Numbered from the stretch's first letter, positions 55,712-64,000 are shown. The stretch: 64,000 bases of DNA from Sporosarcina luteola (GCF_023715535.1 NZ_JAMBOI010000005.1:1-64000); one strand, 5' to 3'. A program made the numbers and translations. Notes: generated by a model from the letters alone, not told the origin.

Positions 55712-55776
55712 GAAATTCATAATATTTGAAATAAGAAGCCCCATTCCTTACAATACAATAGAAAGGAGTGAGCGCT

Positions 55777-56910
55777 ATTTTAACAGCTTGTTCAGATGAA
55801 GGGAAAATGATTATTTTATCCCCGGAACTGGAACGGCATGAGCTGCGAAGGTGGCGGCAGACCCGTACGTTTTATTGCCCGCAGTGCAAAGGGCCTGTCC
55901 AGTTGAAAGTCGGCGACATCGTCATTCCGCATTTTGCGCATCGGAAAGACACAGCTTGCAGCAGATCGTTTTCCGAAGGGGAGTCCCAGCGGCACTTGAA
56001 CGGCAAGCGGCTATTGTACCAGTTTCTATTAACTGGCAAACAGGAAGTCGAATTGGAACCAATGCTTGACAGGATTTCACAGCGTCCTGACCTTCTTGTT
56101 AAAACTGGTGGTAAGAGCTATCCAATCGAGTTTCAATGCAGCACCATACCCATCTCTCTTCTGGAAGAACGGACGGAAGGATATCGCAAAGCAGGCATGG
56201 ACCCTATCTGGATTTTGCATACCCCGGCAAAATTCACAACCCTTCCGGAAGGTGTTGGCATGTTTCAGTTCTCCAAGTTTCAAGAGTGGTTCATCGTCCG
56301 TAGATCTCCTAATGACCACCTTCTTCTCACATTTAATCCCCACAATCAAACATTTCACTATTTCAGCAGTCTGCTGCATGTAGCCGGACAACGGTACATC
56401 GGAATGCATCGCATTCTTCCTCTCCAATTTCAATTTTTCCCTTTCGCGCGCCCGAAGTCACCCACCGAGACTGAAGTAAGACAATACGCCAATCTTTATG
56501 AAACACTTCGTCAGAAAGAACTGCAGAACCGGATCGTATTGAATAGAAAGGGCATTAAAGACTCATTCTTAAGAAGCTGCTATGAAATGAAAATGCTTCC
56601 GACCCAACTGCCGCCATGGATTGGTGTGCCCGTTCAGGGAAATTCCGCATTTCGTGAACCGGACGTTGAATGGCAGTTCCGGCTTGTGCACTTCCTAAAA
56701 CGAAATGAGATACCATATTGGGATGTAGCGCCATATTCAATTGAACGTTTTGTCCGGAGTTTTAGCGGGGATTATAAAGGGAGAGTGATGGCATGCGAGT
56801 ATTACATCAATTTCTTGAGCCGTTACGGTATCGACTCAATTACGCAGAAGACAGACTTGGTTGAAAATGTTGTTTTGCAAGTCATTTCAGAAAGATTCCT
56901 TGCAAAGTAG
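55777..56910 (+). CDS. coiA: Competence protein CoiA-like
   Basis: Protein of about 377 residues with the CoiA layout: an N-terminal Cys-rich part (FYCPQCKGPVQLKVGDIVIPHFAH), a predicted nuclease-like domain (RPDLLVKTGGKSYPIEFQCS resembles D-E-x-Q endonuclease motifs), and a variable C-terminal half. CoiA promotes recombination of transforming DNA. The start is unusual: the ribosome site aaggag (55763-55768) is correctly spaced only to an ATT at 55777, giving LTACSDEGK; a GTG at 55768 overlaps the site, and ATG 55807 would remove conserved N-terminal residues. I chose ATT. Either alternative leaves the rest unchanged. Confidence 0.83.
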   Translation: MLTACSDEGKMIILSPELERHELRRWRQTRTFYCPQCKGPVQLKVGDIVIPHFAHRKDTACSRSFSEGESQRHLNGKRLLYQFLLTGKQEVELEPMLDRISQRPDLLVKTGGKSYPIEFQCSTIPISLLEERTEGYRKAGMDPIWILHTPAKFTTLPEGVGMFQFSKFQEWFIVRRSPNDHLLLTFNPHNQTFHYFSSLLHVAGQRYIGMHRILPLQFQFFPFARPKSPTETEVRQYANLYETLRQKELQNRIVLNRKGIKDSFLRSCYEMKMLPTQLPPWIGVPVQGNSAFREPDVEWQFRLVHFLKRNEIPYWDVAPYSIERFVRSFSGDYKGRVMACEYYINFLSRYGIDSITQKTDLVENVVLQVISERFLAK

Positions 56911-56973
56911 GGGCGAAATTGAGAGAATGAAAATGATTCGTTTTACGAAGAAAGATGACGGGGAGGATTTTGA

Positions 56974-58788
56974 ATGACGATTGAAACGAAAAACAAAGTA
57001 TTGACGCGCGATCAAGTGAAAGTTGAAGAAACGTGGCGTCTCGAGGATATTTTCCCGACCGATGAAGCGTGGGAGCAGGAGTTCAAGGAAATTGAAGAGC
57101 TTTCTAGGAAGGCTGAATCATTCAAAGGCACGTTGGACCAGGGTGCCGATGCATTGTTCGAAGCGCTTTCCTATCGGGATACGATCTATCAAAGAATGGG
57201 GAAACTGTATACGTATGCACATTTGAAAGCCGATCAGGATACGACGAACAGTTTCTATCAAGCGATGGAAAGCCGTGCGAAAACATTGTACGTCAAAATT
57301 TCAACAGCGCTTTCATACCTCACGCCTGAGTTGCTGTCCATCCCTGAAGAGGAATTGAACAGTCTCGTAGAAAACAACGATAACTTAAAATTGTATAAGC
57401 ATGAGTTCGAAGAAATGAACGCTTATCGCGCGCATACCCTTCCCGCCGAACAGGAAGCGATCCTGGCACAGATGGGCGAAGTGACGGGCAGCTCGTCGGA
57501 AACATTCAGCATGTTGAACAATGCTGATTTGACTTTTCCGATGGTGAAAGACGAAGATGGGGAAGAGGCTGAATTGTCACACGGACGGTATATCCGTTTC
57601 CTCGAGAGCAAAGATGCTCGTGTACGTGAAGACGCATTTAAAGCGATGTACGGCAAATACGGCGAATTCAAAAACACATTCGCCTCCACATTGAGCGGAA
57701 ATGTAAAACGTAATAACGTCAATGCACGCATCCGCAAGTACTCATCTGCGCGGGAAGCGGCTTTATCAAACAACCACATTCCAGAGCAAGTGTATGATAA
57801 TCTCGTCAATACAATCAATAAAAATCTAGGATTGCATCATCGCTATGTCGCGTTGCGCAAAAAGGTCCTTGGTCTGAATGAACTCCATATGTGGGACATG
57901 TTTGCACCGCTGGTAAAAGACGTGGAAATGAAGATTCCTTATGAGGAAGCTACACAAACGATGCTCGAAAGCTTTCATCCGCTTGGCGAAGAATACACTT
58001 CAATCGTCAAGGAAGGACTTGAAAACCGTTGGGTGGATGTCCGTGAAAATAAAGGGAAGCGTTCAGGCGCTTACTCATCAGGATCCTATGGCACAAACCC
58101 ATATATCCTTATGAATTGGCAGGACAACGTCAACAATATGTTCACATTGGCCCATGAGTTCGGTCACAGTGTGCATAGCTACTATTCAAGGAAGAATCAG
58201 CCTGTCAACTACAGCGGTTATTCCATTTTTGTCGCTGAAGTTGCATCTACGGTGAATGAAGCGATTCTAAACGATCATTTATTGAAAACGATCGACGATA
58301 AGCAGAAACGCATTTACTTACTGAACCATTGGCTTGAAGGCTTCCGTGGAACGGTATTCCGCCAAACGATGTTTGCTGAGTTCGAGCATCTTATCCATCA
58401 GCTCGATCAACAAGGCGTCGCTTTGACAGCTGACAAATTGTCAGAGGAATATGCCGCATTGAATAAGAAGTATTTTGGAGATGCTGTGGAAGAGGATAAG
58501 GAAATCGCTCTTGAGTGGGCGCGCATCCCTCACTTCTACTACAATTATTATGTGTATCAATATGCAACAGGCTTCAGTGCCGCGGTTGCGCTCAGCCATC
58601 AGATCTTGTCGGAAGGGCAGCCAGCTGTCGACCGTTACATCAATCATTTCCTGAAAGCCGGATCATCCGATTATCCGATCGAAGTTTTGAAAAAGGCGGG
58701 TGTCGATATGACGAGCTCGCAACCGATCGAAGAGGCGTGCAAGGTGTTTGCCGAAAGGTTGGCTGAGCTGGAAGAATTGCTTGGATAA
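56974..58788 (+). CDS. pepF: Oligoendopeptidase F
   Basis: M3-family zinc metallopeptidase of 604 residues. The active-site helix is LAHEFGHSVHSYYS (HExxH form) with the third ligand Glu in VAEVASTVNEAIL about 25 residues later. It is cytoplasmic, hydrolyses short peptides and in Bacillus can affect peptide signalling. The start follows ggggagg. It lies between coiA and the convergent spxH as in B. subtilis (yjbG). Confidence 0.95.
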   Translation: MTIETKNKVLTRDQVKVEETWRLEDIFPTDEAWEQEFKEIEELSRKAESFKGTLDQGADALFEALSYRDTIYQRMGKLYTYAHLKADQDTTNSFYQAMESRAKTLYVKISTALSYLTPELLSIPEEELNSLVENNDNLKLYKHEFEEMNAYRAHTLPAEQEAILAQMGEVTGSSSETFSMLNNADLTFPMVKDEDGEEAELSHGRYIRFLESKDARVREDAFKAMYGKYGEFKNTFASTLSGNVKRNNVNARIRKYSSAREAALSNNHIPEQVYDNLVNTINKNLGLHHRYVALRKKVLGLNELHMWDMFAPLVKDVEMKIPYEEATQTMLESFHPLGEEYTSIVKEGLENRWVDVRENKGKRSGAYSSGSYGTNPYILMNWQDNVNNMFTLAHEFGHSVHSYYSRKNQPVNYSGYSIFVAEVASTVNEAILNDHLLKTIDDKQKRIYLLNHWLEGFRGTVFRQTMFAEFEHLIHQLDQQGVALTADKLSEEYAALNKKYFGDAVEEDKEIALEWARIPHFYYNYYVYQYATGFSAAVALSHQILSEGQPAVDRYINHFLKAGSSDYPIEVLKKAGVDMTSSQPIEEACKVFAERLAELEELLG

Positions 58789-58798
58789 GTGAAAAATG

Positions 58799-58838
58799 AC
58801 CTGACTAAGCGTTTATAGCGCTTATGTCAGGTTTTTTC
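58799..58838 (+). terminator. Terminator after pepF
   Basis: Stem acctgac..aagcg with cgctta..gtcaggt, then six Ts. Confidence 0.88.
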
Positions 58839-58875
58839 TGTTCGGATGTTTAGGGGTTATATTAGTATAGTAATG

Positions 58876-58890
58876 TGTAAAGCGCTTACA
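58876..58890. promoter_or_regulatory. cre-like palindrome
   Basis: TGTAAAGCGCTTACA resembles a CcpA cre site but is one base longer or has one mismatch from the consensus. It lies in the gene-free 615-nt stretch between pepF and spxH. Confidence 0.35.
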
Positions 58891-58989
58891 TTCGAAAGTT
58901 TGAATGCGGAATCGGTATATTAAGAGGGTGGAAGTCTTTAGGTATAGGGTTTAATTCGTAATTAATTTGTGACAGACATGTGAAACTTA

Positions 58990-59149
58990 TTGTGAAATGT
59001 TGATGTTACTATTATTTTATGATAAGTTATAGATGTGAAATAAATCACATACCAAACATACACCCCTTTTGTTTGAACGTGAACATTTCTCCCATTCCCT
59101 TTGTAAAAGAGCATCCCTCTCCCCCAAGAGTGGATGCTCTTTTCTTTTG
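58990..59149 (+). ncRNA. Possible small RNA with Fnr-type palindrome
   Basis: TTGTGA (58990-58995), 17 nt, TATTTT (59013-59018) is a weak promoter. The perfect palindrome TGTGA-AATAAA-TCACA (59034-59049) is an Fnr/ArcR/CRP-type site. A strong intrinsic terminator (aaaagagcatcc/ggatgctctttt, 59105-59149) ends the unit. No credible reading frame lies between, and both neighbouring genes have their own terminators, so the extra one needs a transcript of its own. The call is inference from layout. Confidence 0.35.
59105..59149 (+). terminator. Orphan intrinsic terminator
   Basis: A 12-bp perfect stem aaaagagcatcc/ggatgctctttt with T-rich tail, lying between the pepF terminator and a repeat array and not following any gene. 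Confidence 0.85.
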
Positions 59150-59169
59150 TTAAATAAAAATGTTGCTCC

Positions 59170-59340
59170 GCGTCCAAAGCGAGCCTCTCCGCGTCCAAAG
59201 CGAGCGACTCGGCGTCCAAAGCTAGGCGCTTGGCGTCCAAAGCGAGCCTCTCCGCGTCCAAAGCAAGCGACTCGGCGTCCAAAGCGAGGCGCCTGGCGTC
59301 CAAAGCAAGCCGCTCGGCGTCCAAAGCGAACCTCTTTACA
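59170..59340. repeat. Phased tandem array, family A variant (GCGTCCAAAG core)
   Basis: Eight units begin at 59170, 59191, 59212, 59233, 59254, 59275, 59296 and 59317, an exact 21-nt period with an invariant GCGTCCAAAG core. The 11-nt spacers run in a three-step cycle (CGAGCCTCTCC, then a GCGACTCG type, then a GGCGC-TG type), giving a 63-nt higher-order repeat. Because 21 is divisible by three, the minus strand stays open and would encode heptapeptides such as LALDAER; I regard that as accidental. Confidence 0.92.
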
Positions 59341-59353
59341 TAGATCTATATAG

Positions 59354-59400
59354 AAAAAAGCAGATTGCATGGGATTCGAAGACCATGCAATCTGCTTTTA
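59354..59400. terminator. Bidirectional terminator after spxH
   Basis: A 17-bp perfect stem (aaaagcagattgcatgg and its complement) with a 10-nt loop and A/T runs on both sides, just after the spxH stop on the minus strand. Confidence 0.9.
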
Positions 59401-59403
59401 AAT

Positions 59404-60210
59404 TCAACGGCGCTTACGCCATAATGTCATGTTTGTAAGTGGCAGCCTTTCAATCTTTTGGAGAAGAAGCTGCTTTTTCAATTCGCGCTCGGCGGCTTTT
59501 TCCGGGATGTTGTAAATTTCAGCGATTTCATTTGTGGAAAGTGAATCGAAACGCTGGAACAATTCATCCAATGTCGGCGGGGCATCTGGTGTAATCTCAT
59601 AACCGACCATCTCTTCCAAAATCTGTTCGTATATATCGTAGGAATGTAAACCGTTCACCTTCAACCCTTCATCTTCAATATTTTCATTGAAGAAAACGAA
59701 GGAAGGTGCGTCTTCAACTTCCATTTCATTCGCCAAATGCAAATCGACCTGCAAGGAACGCAGCACATGATGCGATGAGAAATCGAGGATGAATTCATCG
59801 ACATCCAATCCGAGGTTTTCCGCTATTTCAACAAGCACTGAAAAGGAGAGGACGTTCCTCTTCTTCAAATATGTGTACTCGAACAGCTTGGATAGAAAAC
59901 GGAAAGCTGCGCGCTTACCTTGGAACTCCGCCGCTTTCAAGGCGATGCTCGGAAATGCAGGATGGTTTTTAGTACACGCCTTCGCATCGTCCATATTGAT
60001 GAAGCAACATGAGTTTGTCTTCGTCAAAGAAGTGCGTAGAACGATCTTCAGTGTGAAAAAACGTTCGTATTCAACTTGTAATCTCCTTAGCAATGGCTGG
60101 AGTGCCCAGCTGTTCATGCATAACGGATCAACGAAGACGTATATTTCAATGGGCTTTGACAAGGAGGCTGAAGAAGTGGCGCTGCTTTCCAGCAGAGTTT
60201 CCCTGTTCAC
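59404..60210 (-). CDS. spxH: ClpXP adaptor protein SpxH
   Basis: DsbA-like thioredoxin-fold protein of 268 residues. The N-terminal strand IEIYVFVDPLCMNSWALQP is the SpxH (YjbH) signature, but the CxxC of B. subtilis (CPEC) is CMNS here: Cys31 is kept and the second Cys is Ser34. SpxH presents Spx to ClpXP; the adaptor role need not depend on the disulphide. The start overlaps the stop of the upstream haemoglobin gene by ATGA, as in B. subtilis yjbI-yjbH. Confidence 0.9.
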   Translation of the reverse strand: MNRETLLESSATSSASLSKPIEIYVFVDPLCMNSWALQPLLRRLQVEYERFFTLKIVLRTSLTKTNSCCFINMDDAKACTKNHPAFPSIALKAAEFQGKRAAFRFLSKLFEYTYLKKRNVLSFSVLVEIAENLGLDVDEFILDFSSHHVLRSLQVDLHLANEMEVEDAPSFVFFNENIEDEGLKVNGLHSYDIYEQILEEMVGYEITPDAPPTLDELFQRFDSLSTNEIAEIYNIPEKAAERELKKQLLLQKIERLPLTNMTLWRKRR

Positions 60211-60599
60211 TGCTCATCCCCCTCGCTTCGATTCACCATATGGTTCGCGGTCATGGCGAGCCTATGATAATACACTTCCCGCAAAGGTCCTTCCAAGCCT
60301 ACATCGTCCATAGCTTCCGCCATACAAGCGAGCCATGCTGTTGCACGTGCAGGAGTTATCGCAAAAGGCATATGACGCGCTTTCATCATCGGATGGCCGT
60401 GCTCTTCCGTGAATAAATTCGGTCCGCCTAAATATTGTGTTTGAAATTGTTTCTGCTTGCGTGCTGTTTCCGTCAGATCTTCAGGGAAAATCGGATATAA
60501 GTCCGGGTGGACAGCCACTTTTTCATAAAAACGATCGATGAGTTCCGATAATTTTTCAGCACCGATTTCCTCGTAAGGGATCAAAGGTTTTCGTGTCAT
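60207..60599 (-). CDS. Group II truncated haemoglobin
   Basis: Protein of about 130 residues with the truncated globin fold. The opening YEEIGAEKLSELIDRFYEKV (helix A/B), KQKQFQTQYLGGPNLFTEEHG, the proximal-His region MKARHMPF and a Trp in ARATAWLACM (G8) fit group II, as in B. subtilis YjbI. It binds oxygen or NO and may protect against nitrosative stress. The start at 60599 follows aaaggaga. It is coupled to spxH. Confidence 0.92.
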   Translation of the reverse strand: MTRKPLIPYEEIGAEKLSELIDRFYEKVAVHPDLYPIFPEDLTETARKQKQFQTQYLGGPNLFTEEHGHPMMKARHMPFAITPARATAWLACMAEAMDDVGLEGPLREVYYHRLAMTANHMVNRSEGDEQ

Positions 60600-60693
60600 G
60601 TATGCCAATCTCCTTTGTTCTGACTGTATGGACATTTTAACAACGAAACAATTCTTTCACAAACATAATGCCTTCTAGCATAGTGAAATGTTG

Positions 60694-61389
60694 TCAGATT
60701 TCAATGCGATTATAGAAGTTTAGCACTTTGGAAACATATTGTTCAGTTTCCTTGAAAGGCGGTATCCCGCCATATTTTCTGACGTTTCCGGGACCTGCAT
60801 TATATGCGGCTAATGCCATCTCGACATTGCCAAACTGATCAAGCATTTGTCGTAAGTACTTGGCTCCACCCATTATATTTTGCTCCGGATCGAACCCATC
60901 CTTTACACCGAGCAGTTTGGCAGTGCCTGGCATCAGTTGCATCAAGCCCATCGCACCCGCGCCGCTGACTGCTGTGCTGTTGAAGTTCGATTCCTGTTTG
61001 ATGACGGACGAAATCAGGTTCACGGGCAAGCGGTATGTGTCCGCGGCTCGCTGAATGAAATCACCATAGTCATTATTCAAGACTGAACTTTCACTGCCCG
61101 TCGGCCGGGAAGCAAAAACAGCTGAATGGAGGCCTGAGGGCAAATACACATTGTTCGGACCTGAATACTGGAGGTTGTTCATCGACTGAATTCCACCTAA
61201 CATGCCGAAAGATTGAAATGGAAGGGTCTCCGGTCGTGGAGCGCCGCTCGTCATGCCAGTCAATACATCATTTATCATCATGCTGAATAAGGAGGAAGTT
61301 GACTCCTGCCCGTTCGCGAAAGTTTGCACCGAACCTAGTGTCTGCATCGCCTGGATATCCATTACTGTACGAATTGCGCGTGCATCCAT
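60694..61389 (-). CDS. Lytic transglycosylase (SLT domain, YjbJ-like)
   Basis: Protein of 231 residues with a C-terminal SLT domain. The catalytic Glu lies in LISSVIKQESNFN, followed by GAMGLMQLMPGTA and ALAAYNAGPGNVRKYGG. The first 100 residues show no signal peptide or conserved fold, as in YjbJ-type proteins, whose route of export is unclear. The start follows aaggggag on the minus strand. In B. subtilis yjbK follows; it is absent from this place. Confidence 0.88.
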   Translation of the reverse strand: MDARAIRTVMDIQAMQTLGSVQTFANGQESTSSLFSMMINDVLTGMTSGAPRPETLPFQSFGMLGGIQSMNNLQYSGPNNVYLPSGLHSAVFASRPTGSESSVLNNDYGDFIQRAADTYRLPVNLISSVIKQESNFNSTAVSGAGAMGLMQLMPGTAKLLGVKDGFDPEQNIMGGAKYLRQMLDQFGNVEMALAAYNAGPGNVRKYGGIPPFKETEQYVSKVLNFYNRIEI

Positions 61390-61533
61390 TTTGCTACTCC
61401 CCTTCTTTAGGACTATCTAAAGTTGCTACTGTATCAAGTATAGCAAGTTCGGGATAAAAACGCATGCTACAGACTGCACCAACAGCTTGCATATGGTAGA
61501 CTGAACGTAAGATCATTGAAAGGAAGAAGACCT

Positions 61534-61926
61534 ATGCGAATCAAGAACCGAGTGCTAAAAGGGCAAGAGAACAACAACGAAATCCTGTTTGTATTGGACG
61601 CGGAAGCTGACCGTCCGACTGGAACTCCTGCAAAGAAAATGATAACCGATTCAGAAGAACATGCATTTGTCTATCTAATGGATGAAGTTGAAGGGTATAC
61701 ATACATACATTTCCCGAAAGATACGTGGCCGTACATGGAAAGGGCATTAAAAACCGGTAACGACCCGCACCTTTTGTGGAACGACGAAAAGATTCCGTTG
61801 CCCGGCTTTATAGAGGAGCTGACGATGCTCGTCTATAATATCGAAGGAAACGACAATTATGGAGAGGCATTCACGACTGCAGTGGAGCAGGAATTCGAGG
61901 CCTTCCTCCAAAACATCAATCAATAG
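61534..61926 (+). CDS. UPF0738 family protein (YjbL-like)
   Basis: Protein of 130 residues without signal peptide or membrane helix. Position directly before relQ and nadK and the pattern ITDSEEHAFVYLMDEVEGYTYIHFPKDTW match the UPF0738 family (B. subtilis YjbL). Function is unknown. ATG 61534 follows aaaggaagaag. Confidence 0.82.
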   Translation: MRIKNRVLKGQENNNEILFVLDAEADRPTGTPAKKMITDSEEHAFVYLMDEVEGYTYIHFPKDTWPYMERALKTGNDPHLLWNDEKIPLPGFIEELTMLVYNIEGNDNYGEAFTTAVEQEFEAFLQNINQ

Positions 61927-61941
61927 TTTGGAGGGCTACTC

Positions 61942-62643
61942 ATGAAGGAGTGGAAGCAATTTCTTGAACCATATAAACAGGCTGTTTCCGAATTGAAGGT
62001 GAAATTGAAGGGGCTTCGTGCGCAATACGAACTCGAGGGTGTCCATATGCCCGTAGAATTCGTGACGGGACGAGTGAAACCGCTCGCGAGCATCTATGAT
62101 AAAACCCTTGAAAAGGGAATCCCATTCAAACCTTCAGCGGAGTTGGCGGAAGAACTACCGGACATTGCGGGCCTCCGCATCATGTGCCAGTTCGTCGATG
62201 ACATCGGAAAAGTTGTCCATACATTGCGGCAGCGGACTGACATGCAAGTCGTTGAGGAAAGGGACTATATTTCACATAAGAAGCCGAGCGGATACCGGTC
62301 CTACCATATGATCATCGAGTATCCAGTCCAGACGATCCATGGGGAGAAGTCGATTTTAGCAGAAATTCAGATCCGTACGTTGGCAATGAACTTCTGGGCC
62401 TCAATCGAGCATTCCTTGAACTACAAATATCAAGGCGAACTGCCGAACGTCATCAGGCATCGACTGGAAAGGGCTGCGGAAGCCGCTTTCAGGTTGGATG
62501 AAGAGATGTCGCTCATCCGCGATGAAATCCATGACGCCCAGCAATACTTCAGCGCATTCAAAGAAACCGCCGATAGGGACTACAGCGACAAGAAACGGAA
62601 AAGGGGGGGCTATTATGAAATTCGCGATACAGACGAGAAATGA
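61942..62643 (+). CDS. relQ: Small alarmone synthetase RelQ (SasB/YjbM)
   Basis: Synthetase-only RelA/SpoT homologue of 233 residues. The (p)ppGpp synthetase domain shows [32 protein letters not shown] and [20 protein letters not shown], with no hydrolase domain. RelQ makes pppGpp/ppGpp as a homotetramer. The tail overlaps nadK by 29 nt, so alarmone and NADP synthesis genes are coupled, as in many Firmicutes. Confidence 0.94.
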   Translation: MKEWKQFLEPYKQAVSELKVKLKGLRAQYELEGVHMPVEFVTGRVKPLASIYDKTLEKGIPFKPSAELAEELPDIAGLRIMCQFVDDIGKVVHTLRQRTDMQVVEERDYISHKKPSGYRSYHMIIEYPVQTIHGEKSILAEIQIRTLAMNFWASIEHSLNYKYQGELPNVIRHRLERAAEAAFRLDEEMSLIRDEIHDAQQYFSAFKETADRDYSDKKRKRGGYYEIRDTDEK

Positions 62644-63415
62644 TCCATTGTCGAATCGATTGAAAGATGAGGCTCGGGATTATTTGACCGATTTCGGACT
62701 TGTCTTTGATGAAGACGAACCTGATATCGTTTTATCGATAGGTGGAGACGGCACGCTGCTGCACGCCTTCCATAAATATATCCATCGCCTGAAAAATACA
62801 GCTTTCATCGGCATCCATACCGGGCATCTCGGATTCTACGCCGATTGGAAGCCCGAAGAGATGGAAAAACTTGTTCTGTCAATTGCGCGGAAGGAATATA
62901 ACGTCATCGAATACCCCCTTCTTGAAGTGGTCATCAATTACCGTCATTCCGAAAAGGCAGCAAAGTATCTTGCGCTCAATGAATCAACGGTTAAATCCCC
63001 TGAAGTGACGCTCGTCATGGACGTGGAATTAAACGGTGTGCATTTTGAAAGATTCCGCGGGGATGGACTATGCATGTCAACGCCATCGGGCTCGACCGCC
63101 TATAATAAAGCTCTCGGCGGCGCGATTATCCACCCATCCTTGCACGCCATCCAACTGACCGAAATGGCTTCGATCAACAACCGTGTGTTCCGGACGGTCG
63201 GATCACCGCTTATCCTGCCTGCACATCATAGCTGCGTGCTGACGCCGGTCAAGGGACCGGATTTCATGGTGACGATCGATCATTTGCAGCTGTTGCATAA
63301 AGACGTGAAGTCGATCGAGTATAAAGTGGCGGATGAAAAGGTGCGTTTCGGAAGATTCCGTCCGTTCCCATTCTGGACGAGGGTCCACGATTCCTTCATC
63401 GCAAGTGATGAGTGA
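62615..63415 (+). CDS. nadK: NAD kinase
   Basis: NAD kinase of about 266 residues makes NADP from NAD and ATP. The GGDGT motif ([14 protein letters not shown]) is near residue 45, and the substrate-binding segment [22 protein letters not shown] is complete. ATG 62615 lies just after aaaaggggggg inside the end of relQ; the upstream open frame overlaps relQ and is rejected. Confidence 0.95.
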   Translation: MKFAIQTRNDPLSNRLKDEARDYLTDFGLVFDEDEPDIVLSIGGDGTLLHAFHKYIHRLKNTAFIGIHTGHLGFYADWKPEEMEKLVLSIARKEYNVIEYPLLEVVINYRHSEKAAKYLALNESTVKSPEVTLVMDVELNGVHFERFRGDGLCMSTPSGSTAYNKALGGAIIHPSLHAIQLTEMASINNRVFRTVGSPLILPAHHSCVLTPVKGPDFMVTIDHLQLLHKDVKSIEYKVADEKVRFGRFRPFPFWTRVHDSFIASDE

Positions 63416-63422
63416 AGCGACC

Positions 63423-64000
63423 ATGAATGAAAAGAAGTTCACCCTTGAGTTCATTGTCGAGCAAGATCGGATTTTGCTTCGGGAGTTCCTGCACGGAAGA
63501 GGAATCTCGAAACGGACATTAACGGCAGTCAAATATGATGGCGGACGGCTGCTCGTAAACGGATCGGAGCAGACGGTGAGGCATATGTTGAAGGAAGGGG
63601 ATTCCGTAACGGTTGAATTCCCTCCGGAAGAACCGAGCGTCGGTCTTGTTCCCGAAACTGGCAGTCTGGTAATTGTTTATGAAGATGAAGCGATTCTAAT
63701 CATCGATAAACCAGCTGGCCAAGGGACAATCCCGTCACGCGATCAGCCGAACGGGACGGTCGCCAATTTCGTTGCTGGAAAGTTCGAAGCCGAGCATGTC
63801 CCGTCGACCGTTCATGTCGTGACAAGGTTGGATACCGATACGTCGGGCCTCGTTTGCTTGGCGAAGAACCGGCATATCCATCATCTGCTCAGTGAACAGA
63901 TGCAGAAGATCGGTTTTGAGCGCAGTTATATTGCGTTCGTGGAAGGGTATGTAAAGAAGGATGCCTTCATCATTGAACAGCCGCTCGGACGGAAAGATGG
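63423..64000 (+). CDS. RluD-family pseudouridine synthase (partial, runs off the window)
   Basis: The visible 192 residues contain an S4-like N-terminal RNA-binding domain (LLREFLHGRGISKRTL, GGRLLVNGSEQTVRHML) and the start of the catalytic domain, with the active-site Asp in HVVTRLDTDTSGLV. This matches YjbO, an RluD-type 23S rRNA or mRNA pseudouridine synthase that follows nadK in B. subtilis. ATG 63423 is used. An in-frame ATG at 63408 overlapping the nadK end is possible; neither has a strong ribosome site. The 3' end is outside the window. Confidence 0.9.
   Translation, partial: MNEKKFTLEFIVEQDRILLREFLHGRGISKRTLTAVKYDGGRLLVNGSEQTVRHMLKEGDSVTVEFPPEEPSVGLVPETGSLVIVYEDEAILIIDKPAGQGTIPSRDQPNGTVANFVAGKFEAEHVPSTVHVVTRLDTDTSGLVCLAKNRHIHHLLSEQMQKIGFERSYIAFVEGYVKKDAFIIEQPLGRKD

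Noticed and set aside
58962..59324. Minus-strand open frame with heptapeptide repeats (LALDAER type) over the 59.2-kb array
   Set aside because: The frame is a consequence of a 21-nt non-coding repeat. Related arrays with a 20-nt period do not keep a frame, and no conserved domain is visible. An aaagagg sequence before a TTG is part of the last repeat unit and its edge.

Overview
The window looks like a low-to-moderate GC Bacillales chromosome, most likely a Planococcaceae (Sporosarcina-like) member. This rests on gene order and protein families; I could not run a species-level search. Two conserved Bacillus blocks are recognisable. The first is flaG-fliD-fliS-fliT, hpf, secA, prfB, cccB, ftsE-ftsX, ctpB, minJ, csbA (about 11-29 kb). 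The second is addB-addA, yisK-yisL, yitS/U/V/W-like genes, clpB, yjzD, fabH-fabF, trpS, spx, mecA, coiA, pepF, spxH, truncated haemoglobin, yjbJ, yjbL, relQ, nadK, rluD-like (about 31-64 kb). In B. subtilis these blocks lie far apart; here they are joined through azlCD and a VTT-family membrane protein. There are no rRNA or tRNA genes, insertion sequences, prophages or CRISPR arrays.

Region 0.4-9.3 kb is one long operon: a branched-chain-amino-acid-type ABC transporter (binding lipoprotein, two ATPases, two permeases), then a FabH-like condensing enzyme fused in frame to an alpha/beta hydrolase, a FabG-type reductase and an acyl-CoA synthetase-like ligase. It reads as uptake plus activation, condensation, reduction and hydrolysis of an unknown acyl substrate. 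A rocB-like deacylase follows. Region 11-16 kb is a sigma-D-type flagellar filament-cap operon, a chemoreceptor and the hibernation factor. Region 16-29 kb holds secretion (secA), release factor 2 with its programmed frameshift, a lipoprotein cytochrome c, and the division/cell-wall set ftsEX, M23 hydrolase, ctpB and minJ, interrupted by a membrane protein and a ResA-like thioredoxin. Region 31-39 kb is the AddAB recombination nuclease. Region 39-64 kb mixes fatty-acid initiation under a FapR-type operator, a T-box-controlled trpS, and the Spx/MecA/SpxH/ClpB proteostasis group with relQ-nadK.

The most unusual structure is a set of seven intergenic arrays of short phased repeats (143-316, 20298-20415, 28898-28937, 30757-30910, 47993-48150, 55577-55711, 59170-59340). 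They fall into three core families, but every array has a period of 20 or 21 nt, about two helical turns, and most lie just downstream of transcription terminators. Other points of note are a ClpB with no N-terminal domain behind a CtsR-type box, a fusion gene whose normal stop lies one base out of frame, a membrane-anchored GH13 protein without its catalytic nucleophile, a likely AUU start for coiA, an SpxH that has lost one cysteine of its CxxC, and a possible small RNA with an Fnr-type palindrome near 59.0 kb.
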